From positions 62,001-126,000 of the forward strand of contig NZ_SOBT01000012.1 of assembly GCF_004364935.1 (NCBI RefSeq): DNA of 64,000 nucleotides. The letters are read 5' to 3'. The notes beneath the pieces were generated by a model. It was given only the letters and a program-made list of their open reading frames with translations, ran no database searches and was not told the DNA's origin. This document shows, one piece after another, positions 7,088 through 16,235 of the stretch (its first letter is position 1; each line of letters starts with the position of its first letter). Source of the DNA: Panacagrimonas perspica. Lineage in GTDB: Bacteria; Pseudomonadota; Gammaproteobacteria; Nevskiales; Nevskiaceae. Both the position numbers and the translations under genes were made by a program.

Positions 7088-7698
7088 TGGAACTGCCGCT
7101 GCCGTCGACCTTCCACTCGCAACTGTCGGGCGATCGGCTCGAGACGATCTCGACTTGGCTGATTGAGGAATGGTACGCCACCGAAGAGGATCTGGTTCGG
7201 GACACCGACAACAACTACACGCGCGGCTGTACGACATTCATGCGCCAGCGCGTGCGCATCATGAAGGAGGCCCAGGGCGGAAAGTACAGCTGGTTGGGCA
7301 TGTCGAGCACGGGCAATGATCTGGTGTTCACCATCGACGGCATTCCGTGCCGGTACAGCAATGACGACGCGACCAATCCGTCGAAGGATGCCGTCACTAC
7401 GGCGAACCGTCATCAGGCGTCGTTCCTGGATTTCGATAATGTCGTCGGACCGACGCGCTTCTGCTTCGTGATCGATCGTGGGGTGGAGGGCATTGGGGAT
7501 CCGCACGTGGAGTTCCTCGGTTACACCGCGGCCGGCACCCTGACGACCCGCTGGGTCAGCAGCACGGTGCGGGTCTTCCAGACGGTGGGTGACCAGCCCC
7601 TGGTGCAGGCGGTGCCGGTGGACAAGCCGGTGGTGGCGCCCAAGCGTCGCGACGTCGATGCTGCGAACGACGGCAACGTCGCCCGCCGGCAATCGTGA
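7087..7698 (+). CDS. Unknown protein, first gene of XRE-ImmA/nuclease operon
   Basis: 203-aa protein of no recognised family. It is soluble, with no signal peptide or membrane segment. The first two thirds look folded (STWLIEEWYATEEDLVRDTDNNY, KYSWLGMSSTGNDLVFTIDG, RFCFVIDRGVEGIGDPHVEFLGY); the last 50 residues are probably disordered. It begins at ATG 7087, directly at the end of the tandem operator, with no clear ribosome site. Its stop overlaps the next start (GTGA), so it is co-translated with the metallopeptidase and is probably its partner or substrate. That role is inferred from position only. Confidence 0.7.
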   Translation: MELPLPSTFHSQLSGDRLETISTWLIEEWYATEEDLVRDTDNNYTRGCTTFMRQRVRIMKEAQGGKYSWLGMSSTGNDLVFTIDGIPCRYSNDDATNPSKDAVTTANRHQASFLDFDNVVGPTRFCFVIDRGVEGIGDPHVEFLGYTAAGTLTTRWVSSTVRVFQTVGDQPLVQAVPVDKPVVAPKRRDVDAANDGNVARRQS

Positions 7699-8822
7699 CT
7701 GTTCAGTTCCTCGGCTCCAACCTCCGCCTCATCCGCTTGTTTCACGGCTTCTCGCTCGCCGATCTGGGCGAGCGGGTGGGAGTGTCCAAGCAGTTCTTGA
7801 GCCGTGTGGAGGCCGGCGCGGAGTCGGTCTCAAGCGCCCTCGAGACTGGCCTGTCGGACCACCTTGAGGTGATGCCGGAATTCTTCCGGGTGATCGATCA
7901 TGACCCGATTACCGATGAGCAGTGCCACTTCCGTCGGCAGCTGACGACCAAGGTAGCGCTGCGACAGGTCGGACGTGCGCGGGGCGAGATGTTCAAGCGT
8001 CTCGTGAGCGTTCTGGATCAGCACGTTGATCTTCCCCAGTACCAGGTCCGCGGCGCCGACCTCACGTCCAATGAATCGATCGAGCGTGGAGCGGAGCAAT
8101 TCCGCGCCCAGTTTCAGCTGGGCACCGGACCGCTGAGCAACATCACGCGCATCGCCGAGAATGCGGGCGCGGTGGTGACGAAGGTCGACAGCCTAGCCAA
8201 TGAGATCGACGCGGTGTCATTCGCAACCAAGCGGCCCGTCATCGCCCTCAACGTCAGTGGTCGATCCAGTTGCCGAATGCGTTTCGGCATCGCCCATGAG
8301 CTCGGCCACTTCGCGCTGCATCTCGGGGTGCTGACCGGCGATCGCCTCACCGAAACACAAGCGAACCGGTTCGCCAGTTCGTTACTGCTGCCACGCGCGA
8401 CCTTCGGCAGCGAGTGTCGTTTGGCGCTGCGTGGCGGAAGATTGAATTGGTCAGGGTTGTCCGAGTTGAAGTTGCGCTGGGGCGTGTCGAAGTCGGCGAT
8501 TCTCTTCCGCGGCCATCAGCTGCAGCACTTCCGCGAAGATCAAGTACGCACTGGTTACATCTTCTTGAAGCGACACGGCGAAGCCATCGAGGAAAGCGAA
8601 GACCATCAGATCCCGTTTGAAGAGCCGGAAGTGCTCAGCGAAGGTTTGAAGGTGATGCGCGAGCAACTGGGGATGCCACCTGCCGCGATCGCGCGCCAGA
8701 TGGGGGTGCAGATGTCGTTGCTCACTCGTCTCGTCGCAATTCCGGACGCTGCCCCGCGAGCCAACGTGGTCTCGCTTTTCGGCCCACGAAGTGGGTCAGC
8801 TCCTCCGGGCAATCCGGCCTGA
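7695..8822 (+). CDS. XRE-family HTH / ImmA-IrrE metallopeptidase fusion
   Basis: 375-aa regulator-protease. Residues about 5-60 form a helix-turn-helix (NLRLIRLFHGFSLADLGERV, then GVSKQFLSRVEAGAESV). Residues about 170-250 form the ImmA/IrrE peptidase with the zinc motif HELGHFALH and downstream ETQANRFASSLLLPR, the conserved E-x2-A-x2-F-A family signature. A C-terminal region follows, partly HTH-like (LGMPPAAIARQMGVQMSLLTRL). Such proteins cleave a repressor or partner on a stress signal and are common in phage, ICE and toxin-antitoxin loci. It starts at GTG 7695 overlapping the upstream stop and precedes a nuclease gene by 24 bases. It probably autoregulates through the 33-bp repeats. Confidence 0.88.
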   Translation: MTVQFLGSNLRLIRLFHGFSLADLGERVGVSKQFLSRVEAGAESVSSALETGLSDHLEVMPEFFRVIDHDPITDEQCHFRRQLTTKVALRQVGRARGEMFKRLVSVLDQHVDLPQYQVRGADLTSNESIERGAEQFRAQFQLGTGPLSNITRIAENAGAVVTKVDSLANEIDAVSFATKRPVIALNVSGRSSCRMRFGIAHELGHFALHLGVLTGDRLTETQANRFASSLLLPRATFGSECRLALRGGRLNWSGLSELKLRWGVSKSAILFRGHQLQHFREDQVRTGYIFLKRHGEAIEESEDHQIPFEEPEVLSEGLKVMREQLGMPPAAIARQMGVQMSLLTRLVAIPDAAPRANVVSLFGPRSGSAPPGNPA

Positions 8823-8846
8823 CGCTCGAAACCAGGACCACGACCG

Positions 8847-9713
8847 ATGCCGCGCATCAAGATGCTAGACATGATGCTGCTGGACGAGCTGTTCGAGATG
8901 GGCGGCGGCTACGTCCTGAATTTTTCAGATCGGACGATGAGCAGCTTCTTTGCCTCCGAGCTGAACATCGACATCGATGACCCGATCTATCGGAAGGACG
9001 GAACCTCCAAGGCAAAGCGCCTCCGTTGCTTTCTCCAGACGGTGGACGCGCAGGAAGCCGTTCGCGTGCTGCGCGCGCTCTGGGAGTATCGACAGGCGAT
9101 TCGCGCCCAGAACGCCGTAGAAGAAAAAGTAGTCAACGCCGAGGGGCGATATCTCGAACTGATCGGACGCCTCCTGGGTAAACCCGCGACCGTCGTGGTC
9201 TCGCCGCCGCCGAAAGCGGGACCCGATCGAACGCGGCTCGCGACGCTCCGCGATAAATTGATTGCGCTGGCTCACATACCGCCGCATCCGCGCGGCACGG
9301 CATTCGAGGGCTTCCTCAAAGACCTGTTCGACGCGCACGGTTTGAAGCCGCGCGCCGCGTTCCGTCTTGTCGGGGAGCAGATTGATGGGAGCTTCGATCT
9401 GGATAACGAGACGTATCTGCTTGAAGCGAAGTGGCATAACGAGCGGATTGGGGTGGAGCAGCTGCACACATTTCACGGCAAGGTGGAGCAAAAGGCTGCG
9501 TGGAGTCGAGGCTTGTTCGTCAGCCATAGCGGATTCACGGCGGAGGGTCTCCAAGCGTTTGGACGCGGCAAGAAAATCATCTGCATGGACGGACTCGACA
9601 TGTGGACGATTCTCGAGCGCGAAATCCCACTGCATGAGGCTTTGGAAAGGAAAATCCGGCGAGCGGCAGAGACCGGTTCGCCGTATATCGCGATCGCCGA
9701 GCTTTTCAATTAG
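8847..9713 (+). CDS. PD-(D/E)XK restriction-endonuclease-like protein
   Basis: 288-aa protein. The C-terminal half carries an Mrr-like nuclease core: RGTAFEGFLKDLFDAHGL (helix with the conserved Glu), GEQIDGSFDLDNETYLLEAKW (D...E-x-K catalytic strand pair), and GLFVSHSGFTAEGLQAF followed by a beta strand, as in restriction endonuclease type IV-like domains. The N-terminal 120 residues are helical with no known domain and may recognise DNA or a partner. It is the last gene of the operon with the XRE-ImmA protein. The arrangement suggests a nuclease held in check by, or released by, the protease; this is inference. Confidence 0.82.
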   Translation: MPRIKMLDMMLLDELFEMGGGYVLNFSDRTMSSFFASELNIDIDDPIYRKDGTSKAKRLRCFLQTVDAQEAVRVLRALWEYRQAIRAQNAVEEKVVNAEGRYLELIGRLLGKPATVVVSPPPKAGPDRTRLATLRDKLIALAHIPPHPRGTAFEGFLKDLFDAHGLKPRAAFRLVGEQIDGSFDLDNETYLLEAKWHNERIGVEQLHTFHGKVEQKAAWSRGLFVSHSGFTAEGLQAFGRGKKIICMDGLDMWTILEREIPLHEALERKIRRAAETGSPYIAIAELFN

Positions 9714-9780
9714 GGAAGCTTCGAAAGCCGCTCATTCAAACATCGAGACTCGATCCTCATCGAGTACCGCGAGCGCGAGG

Positions 9781-11196
9781 CTAGGAAGCCCGCCCATCCG
9801 ACCCGGCGCCGTCAGCCTTTCCAGCCCCTGCAAGCTCGACCGGCCACTGGAGAGCCTGGTCTCGGAGCGAAGAACATTCGCTACGCTCCTCGATTCTCTC
9901 CAGATCTGTGATCACCGTCGTAATCCGCCCAAGCCAGACTCCTGCGGTTGCTGACACCGGCACGAGAACAGAAACCAACGCACAGAAACCTCGAACCAAC
10001 AAAACCTCGAGGGCTCCGTGCCGACCGCTCAACGGGACCAGGATCCCGCGATCGAACATCGTGCCGAACCTCTTTCGTTGGTCGCGATCTCTGGTCATGA
10101 CGAGCGTTGTTTCGAGCGTTACCCCGGTCCAGCGACCCCGGAGGGCATTCCGCACGTCAGAGATGAAATGGCGAAGCTCCTCCGAAGTGCCCCAAAGACC
10201 ACCTCCGGGCCTGAACCAGATGAGCTCAGCTTTGCCATCGTCCGGGGCCTGCCTGCTTTCTATCGCCTGCGTCAGAAGCTGCACAAACATCTTCCGGTTA
10301 TCTTCTAGATACGAGACGCCGACGAATGCCTTAGCAGGGGAGCCGTTCTCGACCCTCTCCATATCCCGCCATTTGCTAATGTTCACGTAGCCGCCCGACT
10401 CAGATTTGTGAATCGACGAGGTCCCCGTCATGCGGGCGTACTCGGTCTTGGACGCCAACGTTGGCTCTGCGTCGGCATTAGTCGCCAATGCTCGCGTTAC
10501 CGCATCCGTGAGATGCGTGAGCCGCGCAGGCTTCTCACTGTCCGTGAGATCGGTGACGACCTCCAGTGTCGGGCTGCCCGACAACTTCAATACTTGTCGG
10601 CCCAGGAGCTGAACGTAGCTGAACTGATACGCCTCGACGGAGGTGATTGCGTAAAGCGATAGGTGATCCGGGTTATTAATTTTTCTGACGCTCTTCAGGT
10701 ACTCGCGGAAGTTCGTCTGCAGGGCATTTCGCGCAAAATCCGACGTCATCGTCAGTCCCGTATCGACTGGACGAAGCTCGATCAGGTTTCGGATGTTCCT
10801 GACATTCGAAGGCGGGATCATCTTGTTGCTGATGAGATCGAACCAGATCCGATTGACCCACTCTTCAACCTCCATGATCTGGGGCGGGCCAACACCCGAG
10901 ATGCGAAACATCTCCATCGCGGCGGGATGAAGCTCCACGACATCTGCAGTGACGTTGACCAAGCCCCGGCTCTGCAAGTCGGACAGCACAACGCCGAGCT
11001 CGAATTCACTGAATCCGAGGAACGCTCGTAGTTTTTCTGCTGGTAGTCGCTCGTTGAGCCGTAGGATTCTCAGAACGAACTCATCCACCAAAGGGAGGCG
11101 ACGGTCGCGCGTGACCAAAGTCGAAATCAGAAACTGTCGGCAGGGAAGCTTGAAGCCGATCGGCCGAACGGTCAGCTCTTCGTGCGGAGCGTTCAT
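9781..11196 (-). CDS. Unknown 471-aa protein with winged-helix-like N-terminus, partner of the kinase-helicase
   Basis: No family is recognised. Residues about 33-95 look like a winged helix (FVLRILRLNERLPAEKLRAF, LSDLQSRGLVNVTADVVELH). The middle is mixed alpha/beta. The C-terminal third contains AKAFVGVSYLEDNRKMFVQ and ELIWFRPGGGLWGTSEELRH, then hydrophobic strands near LEVLLVRGFCALVSVLVPVS. The start ATG shares one base with the helicase stop (TGATG), so the two are translationally coupled and likely act in one complex. The codons are more A/T-rich than in the core genes, consistent with transfer. Convergent with the nuclease operon at 8847. Confidence 0.75.
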   Translation of the reverse strand: MNAPHEELTVRPIGFKLPCRQFLISTLVTRDRRLPLVDEFVLRILRLNERLPAEKLRAFLGFSEFELGVVLSDLQSRGLVNVTADVVELHPAAMEMFRISGVGPPQIMEVEEWVNRIWFDLISNKMIPPSNVRNIRNLIELRPVDTGLTMTSDFARNALQTNFREYLKSVRKINNPDHLSLYAITSVEAYQFSYVQLLGRQVLKLSGSPTLEVVTDLTDSEKPARLTHLTDAVTRALATNADAEPTLASKTEYARMTGTSSIHKSESGGYVNISKWRDMERVENGSPAKAFVGVSYLEDNRKMFVQLLTQAIESRQAPDDGKAELIWFRPGGGLWGTSEELRHFISDVRNALRGRWTGVTLETTLVMTRDRDQRKRFGTMFDRGILVPLSGRHGALEVLLVRGFCALVSVLVPVSATAGVWLGRITTVITDLERIEERSECSSLRDQALQWPVELAGAGKADGAGSDGRAS

Positions 11197-14100
11197 CAGA
11201 TCGTCTCCGCTTTCACGACATGCGCGGCCACGGCGTTACGTTGAGAAAATGCGTGCACCTGACGCATGGGGCTGACCTGTCGGCGATCCGACCACATCGG
11301 CGCTGAGCCGATGACGATCAAGCGCTCTCTCGCACGGGACATCGCGACGTTGCAGCGATTGGGTTCCCTGATGTGACCTGGATCGAACCGGCCGTTGGTT
11401 CGGACCAGCGACACAATCACGATCGAGTTCTCCTTGCCCTGATATGCATCCACCGTGTCGACACGGACCAGCTTGCGGAACCTTGGATTGAACGCATGTC
11501 CCGCGCACGCCACCTCGATGCGCTGCTTCTGCCCGGAGTACATGCAGATGACACCGATGGGGGTTTCCTCGTCGCCCTTCAGCAATTGGGTGACCAATTC
11601 CTCTTGCTGCGCAATCACGTCCAGGCATCGAATGACAGCTTCCACCTCGCCCTCGTTGTGGAACGTCGTGCTGTTAGGCAGCTGTCGCTCTTTAGCGTTG
11701 CTCAGAACTGCTGTGTCGACCCAACAGATGGGCTTGGAAAGAACAGGGGGAAGCGTTCCTGGAAACGCCAGCTTCGATTTTCGATCGGGCGACGTCGTGA
11801 GCCGGACCTGGTGTGGTTCGTAGAAACACTCCGATACCAGAGAACAGATCGCATCGTTCATCCGGTACTGCTCGGTTAATCGCTCGCCGATCTTCTCGCC
11901 GTAAGCGGAATCGAATGCGCGCTCGAAGTCGCTGCGAGTCAGTTCGCTTCGCGCGTGACCCGGAAATTCTTCCTCCAGCCTATCTACCAGTGAGCGCTCA
12001 ATCATCGGCTTCAGCTGGAAGTGATCGCCAACCAAAAGCACCCGCCGCGCGAGCTGAATCGGCACGGCCAACTCACTCGATGTGCACCGTGCCGCTTCGT
12101 CAACAATCACCCAATCGAACTGCGCAGCCTCGATTCGAATCTTGGTTTCACCCACTCCTACGCAGGTCGCGGTGACGATGCTTCGCGTCTTGGCCAGAAA
12201 CTCATCGAAGTTTCGATGAACAGAGCCCATCGACTGGCCCCACTCACGGGCGAGTGCCAGCGCATTGCGCGCATAAACGAGGTCCGCCTCCGAGGATCCC
12301 TTATGCCTAAGTAGCAGCGCAGCGAACGCTCGCTCGACATCCGCTATGGGATCATCGCAAGCGACCTTTAGACCGGCGATCCTCTCTGCAGCTTCCTTCA
12401 CCGCCGCTTCAGCGCGCCGCATCTCGCCCGCTTGCCGATCTCGTTCGGCGGCCGTGGGCGGCGCTTCCTCGAGCAGGCGTCGAAGCCTCAGGCAAAGGCG
12501 CGCGGCTTCGCCCATCTCATCATCTAGCTTGCAGACATCGGCTACGAGCCGTTTGCTGACACCCTTGTCCGAGGTCAGGATCGACACCCGCGCCTTGAGA
12601 GCGGACTCGAATCTGGTCTTGTAGCGGGCCCTCAACTCGGCTGAATGGTACGGTTTGATCTTCTCCGAGATCCCTTTCGACCCTATTCGCAGCAGGTTCG
12701 GCTTCCCACCGAAGTTCTTGTAGAGGTTGACGAGAGCTTCGATGGCATTGTTGACCGCCTCATGAGATTGGCTCGCGATCAGGATCCGTCGCGCACCGCC
12801 CTCGGTCAGGAGCCAGTGCACCAAGGACGCTATGAAGTGCGTCTTTCCCGTGCCAGGTGGGCCCTGCAACAAGCCCACTGGCCCATGCCGCAGAAGTTTC
12901 TCGAACGCGGCCGACTGACCGCGGTTCAGTCCGTATCGCTCCAACGAGGGGGCTTCGATCGTCGTCCCGAAGTCGATCGCGACGGGCTGCTGCTCGGCGG
13001 AAAAATAACCGATCAGATTAGGGACAGCGGCCCCGCCGTTCAAAATCTTGCTGACAGCGCGGCTTCTGCGGTCGATAGAGGTCTGTTCGCGCCGATCGAC
13101 CAGTCCGATGACGTCGCCTGGATACAGGCGTCGGGTCATGCCCCTAATCGCAAGCGTGCTCGTCAGATCCGAAACTTCAAGGTCGATGTCGCCGACCTTG
13201 GATCTCAACCCCGAGTAGGCCTGGATTAGGCTGTCGGGATCAAAGTCGAAGTTGCCTCCCTGGCTTCTGAACGTATAGACACCTAATCCGCCTCGGAACG
13301 CGACCTCCTGCACGATCTCGACCTCGATCCGATCGCTTTCCTCCAGCTCAAGCAGTTTCCTCCAGTGCCGAGGCACGTCGAGCCGAACCTCCGCCTTGCG
13401 CGGGGTTGCCTTCGGCACGGGCGCCGCGACGGGCACATGCTTTCGCACGTACGACAGCAGCAGCTCCGCATCGTTGGACCCGTCGCTGGCCCCGACGATC
13501 GTCAGCCGCAATTTTGTGCCGCTGCTCGACGCATGGGTCAGCTCGCCAAAGGCAATCGCAGACCGCGAGACGTCAATCAGGACGTCGTCCTTGACGGTGA
13601 GTACCAACTGATGCCGGACGCCTGTCAGGGCGTACTCGGTCGCCTGATCATCGGTTCTTCCCCGACGGCTCGTCAGCCAGTACCCGTCGCCATCGGGGTC
13701 GATCGCGAACTTGTCGGGATATCGCGTTGCGATCGCGAACGATGGCTTCGGGGGTTCACTCAGCGCCTTTCCGGTCGCCTGAAGTGCAAATAGAGCCACT
13801 TCTAGTGTTTCGATCTGCGGGCGGCTAAGTTCCTCGTCGAGCACCGCCAAGCATGCTGCAACACCATTCCCAAATGGACCGAGGAGGTCTCGAACGACCT
13901 TCACCGTCGCGTACCGATCCAGGCTCAGCTGGTTGAGGGTTTCCCAGTTCGCGGGGCACGCCACCGGCGTGCGGACACGCCCGTCACCCACCGGCGAGAT
14001 GTCGAACGCATCCAGGATGCAAATGTCTCCGGGCGCGCGCCTGTACAGAATGTTCTTAGCTGCGAGGTCGCCATGCTCGCATTCGAGATCGTGAAGAGCG

Positions 14101-14333
14101 ACGACGGTCGTGACGATCTTGATGGCGACTGACACGGCCTGCGAGGCCGTCAGGTCTGTGACTTCGCTGAGAAGTTCGCCCTCTTCGTGTTCGTAGGCGA
14201 CGAATGGACCGATAGGCGACAGCCCCGCAAAAGTGAACTTCGGCAGTCCGGCTATGGATCCCCAGTCGCCCGATGAGGTGAGACTGGCTAACGAATACTG
14301 GCGGCGTCTCTTCAACAGCGGATGAAGCCTCAC
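11196..14333 (-). CDS. Kinase-like / superfamily-1 DNA-RNA helicase fusion (N-lobe of kinase missing)
   Basis: 1045-aa protein. Residues about 45-150 read as the C-lobe of a protein-kinase fold: hinge VAYEHEEGELL, catalytic loop HGDLAAKN (canonical HRDLKxxN) and ILDAFD in place of DFG. A UPF1-like superfamily-1 helicase fills residues about 460-1030: GLNRGQSAAFEKLL, Walker A GPPGTGKTH (~491), DEAAR Walker B (~760), LVGDHFQLKP, LTEQYRMN, VDTVDAYQGKE and NRCNVAMSRARERLIVIG. The kinase N-lobe with its Lys and Glu is absent: the frame has a stop (TGA at 14342-14340) just before GTG 14333. The first 277 bases overlap the TniQ-like reading frame. A regulatory or degenerate kinase attached to a helicase suggests a defence or DNA-processing role; this is unproven. 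Confidence 0.8.
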   Translation of the reverse strand: MRLHPLLKRRRQYSLASLTSSGDWGSIAGLPKFTFAGLSPIGPFVAYEHEEGELLSEVTDLTASQAVSVAIKIVTTVVALHDLECEHGDLAAKNILYRRAPGDICILDAFDISPVGDGRVRTPVACPANWETLNQLSLDRYATVKVVRDLLGPFGNGVAACLAVLDEELSRPQIETLEVALFALQATGKALSEPPKPSFAIATRYPDKFAIDPDGDGYWLTSRRGRTDDQATEYALTGVRHQLVLTVKDDVLIDVSRSAIAFGELTHASSSGTKLRLTIVGASDGSNDAELLLSYVRKHVPVAAPVPKATPRKAEVRLDVPRHWRKLLELEESDRIEVEIVQEVAFRGGLGVYTFRSQGGNFDFDPDSLIQAYSGLRSKVGDIDLEVSDLTSTLAIRGMTRRLYPGDVIGLVDRREQTSIDRRSRAVSKILNGGAAVPNLIGYFSAEQQPVAIDFGTTIEAPSLERYGLNRGQSAAFEKLLRHGPVGLLQGPPGTGKTHFIASLVHWLLTEGGARRILIASQSHEAVNNAIEALVNLYKNFGGKPNLLRIGSKGISEKIKPYHSAELRARYKTRFESALKARVSILTSDKGVSKRLVADVCKLDDEMGEAARLCLRLRRLLEEAPPTAAERDRQAGEMRRAEAAVKEAAERIAGLKVACDDPIADVERAFAALLLRHKGSSEADLVYARNALALAREWGQSMGSVHRNFDEFLAKTRSIVTATCVGVGETKIRIEAAQFDWVIVDEAARCTSSELAVPIQLARRVLLVGDHFQLKPMIERSLVDRLEEEFPGHARSELTRSDFERAFDSAYGEKIGERLTEQYRMNDAICSLVSECFYEPHQVRLTTSPDRKSKLAFPGTLPPVLSKPICWVDTAVLSNAKERQLPNSTTFHNEGEVEAVIRCLDVIAQQEELVTQLLKGDEETPIGVICMYSGQKQRIEVACAGHAFNPRFRKLVRVDTVDAYQGKENSIVIVSLVRTNGRFDPGHIREPNRCNVAMSRARERLIVIGSAPMWSDRRQVSPMRQVHAFSQRNAVAAHVVKAETI

Positions 14334-15888
14334 GCCGGATCAATCGCGCCCACTCCGCGTCGATTGCTGCCCGGTCAGACCTTGGCGGTGGCCGTCGCCG
14401 TGAGGTCGAGCGACGCGTAACCGGACGGGCCACTTTAGATAGCAGGTCGTCGCGCCAGCAGCGGTCATGTCGAGCCAGCCACGCCGATGCGAATCTCACA
14501 TGCCTTAGCGCCTCCGCCTTGGTCTCATGATTACGAAGCGCAGCCGTCAACGCCTCGCGATACCTCAAGCGCTTCTCGCCCAGACTCATGTCCCGGACCT
14601 TCGCGACGAGGGCAGGAACCGTCCGCATGGCATTTCGGACGGTTGTCACAGAGATGCCGAGCCGGCGTGCCACCGCGTTCGGCGCGGCACCTTCCAGCAA
14701 GGCTTTCCGGATGGCCTCATGACGTAGCACGGCATTTTTTGGGGCCGCATGTTTCTTGACCTCTACGCCCTGCTGGATCAGGACGTCGTGGACCTGTGCC
14801 CACGGCAGCTTCAACGATGTCGCTACCCCTCGTATCGATCGGTGCTCGTCGTAGAGGTTGCAGATTACCGATGTCATCGGATGCTTCGACGCAGCGGTCG
14901 GGGGAGGTTGTCGTGCAACCGTGCATCGGCTTGCTTCGAGGGTGTACAACAGGCAGAGCACCCGAGCAGTACTGGGCTGCTTCGCTTTTGACGACAACAT
15001 CGCGCGCAGCCAACGTGAAATATTCGGCCCGCCTAATTTCACGACGACATTGGGCTCAACATGGGTTCGCATGGCATCGATCAACGACGCGAAATCGACG
15101 CTCGAGCGCCTGACAAATCCCGCCGCTATGACCGCGTCGCGCAACTCGAAGGCGTTGTCTTGGCCAGCGCCGCGGCTCCCTAACCGGAGCGCGTTAAAGG
15201 AGGCGACCGCGAACCACTTGTCGAAATCCTCGTTCCCCGATCCTTCGACTTCCAGTGGACTGGGATTTCCGCATGGACAAGCGTCACCCGGAAGGGCGAG
15301 CACGAACCCGTCAGAAACAAGTGGTCCGCACTTCCCGCATCCGATTAACAGGCGCGTTCCGTGTTCATGGCACCGCTTCACCAGCGGTAGCTGATGCGGA
15401 AGTCTCCAGATACCAGTCCCAAGCTTGCCGCGATCCTGTTCGAGGCAATCGGGGCAATATGCTGGGAAAGCGGCATCTTCGCTGGCGGGGATCAACGCAG
15501 CACCAACCGTCGCTCGGAGGCCCCGCGCACCAGTCTCTAAGTAGATGCCCAGCGCCCTGTTGCGTTCTGCATCTGAGTAGTAGCGAGTGTGGAATCCGAA
15601 ACTGGTGTGATCTCGCACCAGACGCTTTAGAGCGCGACCTGGGTGGCCGATCGGAAGGGCGCGCGACATGGCCACGATGCCACTCGGGCTACCCTGAATT
15701 GGGTTGCGGCGCATCGATGGGCCGAAGATCTCGGCGATCGTGGTCCGTCGATTCGGATTCGCCGAAAGGCGGTGATGGCGAACGATGCCTGAGTAAATCG
15801 TCTCGCCAAGTATGAGATCGGGAAAATCTTCGAGTTCACCGACGCCGTCAGCTCGGCGGCGAGGACGTGCGCATTCGTCGTTTCTCAT
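14056..15888 (-). CDS. tniQ: TniQ/TnsD-family target-selector protein, orphan
   Basis: About 610 aa. The N-terminal half matches TniQ/TnsD: FPDLILGETIYSGIVRHHRL, FGPSMRRNPIQG, PIGHPGRALKRLVRDHTSFG, then the zinc-binding set CPDCLEQDRGKLGTGIWRLP, HQLPLVKRCHEHGTRLL, CGKCGP and CPCG. The C-terminal half has helix-turn-helix stretches (GAAPNAVARRLGISVTTVRN). These proteins pick the insertion site of Tn7-like transposons by binding DNA and recruiting TnsC, yet no tnsABC is nearby. Start choice lies between ATG 15936 and ATG 15888; the second is nearer the conserved FPDLILGE block. The last ~75 codons become Arg-rich and overlap the helicase, so the true C-terminus may be lost. Confidence 0.75.
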   Translation of the reverse strand: MRNDECARPRRRADGVGELEDFPDLILGETIYSGIVRHHRLSANPNRRTTIAEIFGPSMRRNPIQGSPSGIVAMSRALPIGHPGRALKRLVRDHTSFGFHTRYYSDAERNRALGIYLETGARGLRATVGAALIPASEDAAFPAYCPDCLEQDRGKLGTGIWRLPHQLPLVKRCHEHGTRLLIGCGKCGPLVSDGFVLALPGDACPCGNPSPLEVEGSGNEDFDKWFAVASFNALRLGSRGAGQDNAFELRDAVIAAGFVRRSSVDFASLIDAMRTHVEPNVVVKLGGPNISRWLRAMLSSKAKQPSTARVLCLLYTLEASRCTVARQPPPTAASKHPMTSVICNLYDEHRSIRGVATSLKLPWAQVHDVLIQQGVEVKKHAAPKNAVLRHEAIRKALLEGAAPNAVARRLGISVTTVRNAMRTVPALVAKVRDMSLGEKRLRYREALTAALRNHETKAEALRHVRFASAWLARHDRCWRDDLLSKVARPVTRRSTSRRRPPPRSDRAAIDAEWARLIRREASSAVEETPPVFVSQSHLIGRLGIHSRTAEVHFCGAVAYRSIRRLRTRRGRTSQRSHRPDGLAGRVSRHQDRHDRRRSSRSRMRAWRPRS

Positions 15889-15936
15889 GGCAATAGGAAG
15901 GGCAAAGCGAGCAGCACAGGTTGCCGATGTGTCCAC

Positions 15937-16235
15937 ATCGACGATGGCGAAGGTACTGGTAGGCGAGTAGCGGAAGCGGCGCTGACGTCATGCCAGGCAA
16001 GGAGTCAGAGGCGTGCACGCGACTGCGGGCTGCCGAGGAAGGGCCGCCAGCTCTGCTCGCTTCAGAGCCGGGCGACAACCGCGCTTGTGTCGAGGGCGGC
16101 CAGGACAGATCGAGGGACCTCGATCACGCGCTCAACCGGGAGGGACCTGCGCATCCGCTCGCTTGGACAGTTTGCGACGCGTCGTAAGAGCGGACGCCCG
16201 CGGTCAGCGGCCCGGCCGCTCAAGGCGCTTTGCGC
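15937..16235. other. Non-coding right border of the accessory island
   Basis: No gene is supported between the TniQ-like gene and the GFA gene. It contains the right copy of the island repeat (16079-16092) immediately preceded by CGACA, which with the TGTCG in the repeat forms a small inverted pair. No promoter or terminator stands out. Confidence 0.4.
16079..16092 (+). repeat. Right copy of 14-bp island-flanking direct repeat
   Basis: CCGCGCTTGTGTCG, identical to 6666-6679 and in the same orientation. Beyond it core-type sequence resumes with the GFA gene. Confidence 0.55.

Noticed and set aside
6675-16077. TGTCG ... CGACA as exact transposon termini of the 9.4-kb island
   Set aside because: The five bases flanking each proposed end (GCTTG and ACCGC) do not match as a target duplication, and only the left side has repeat units.
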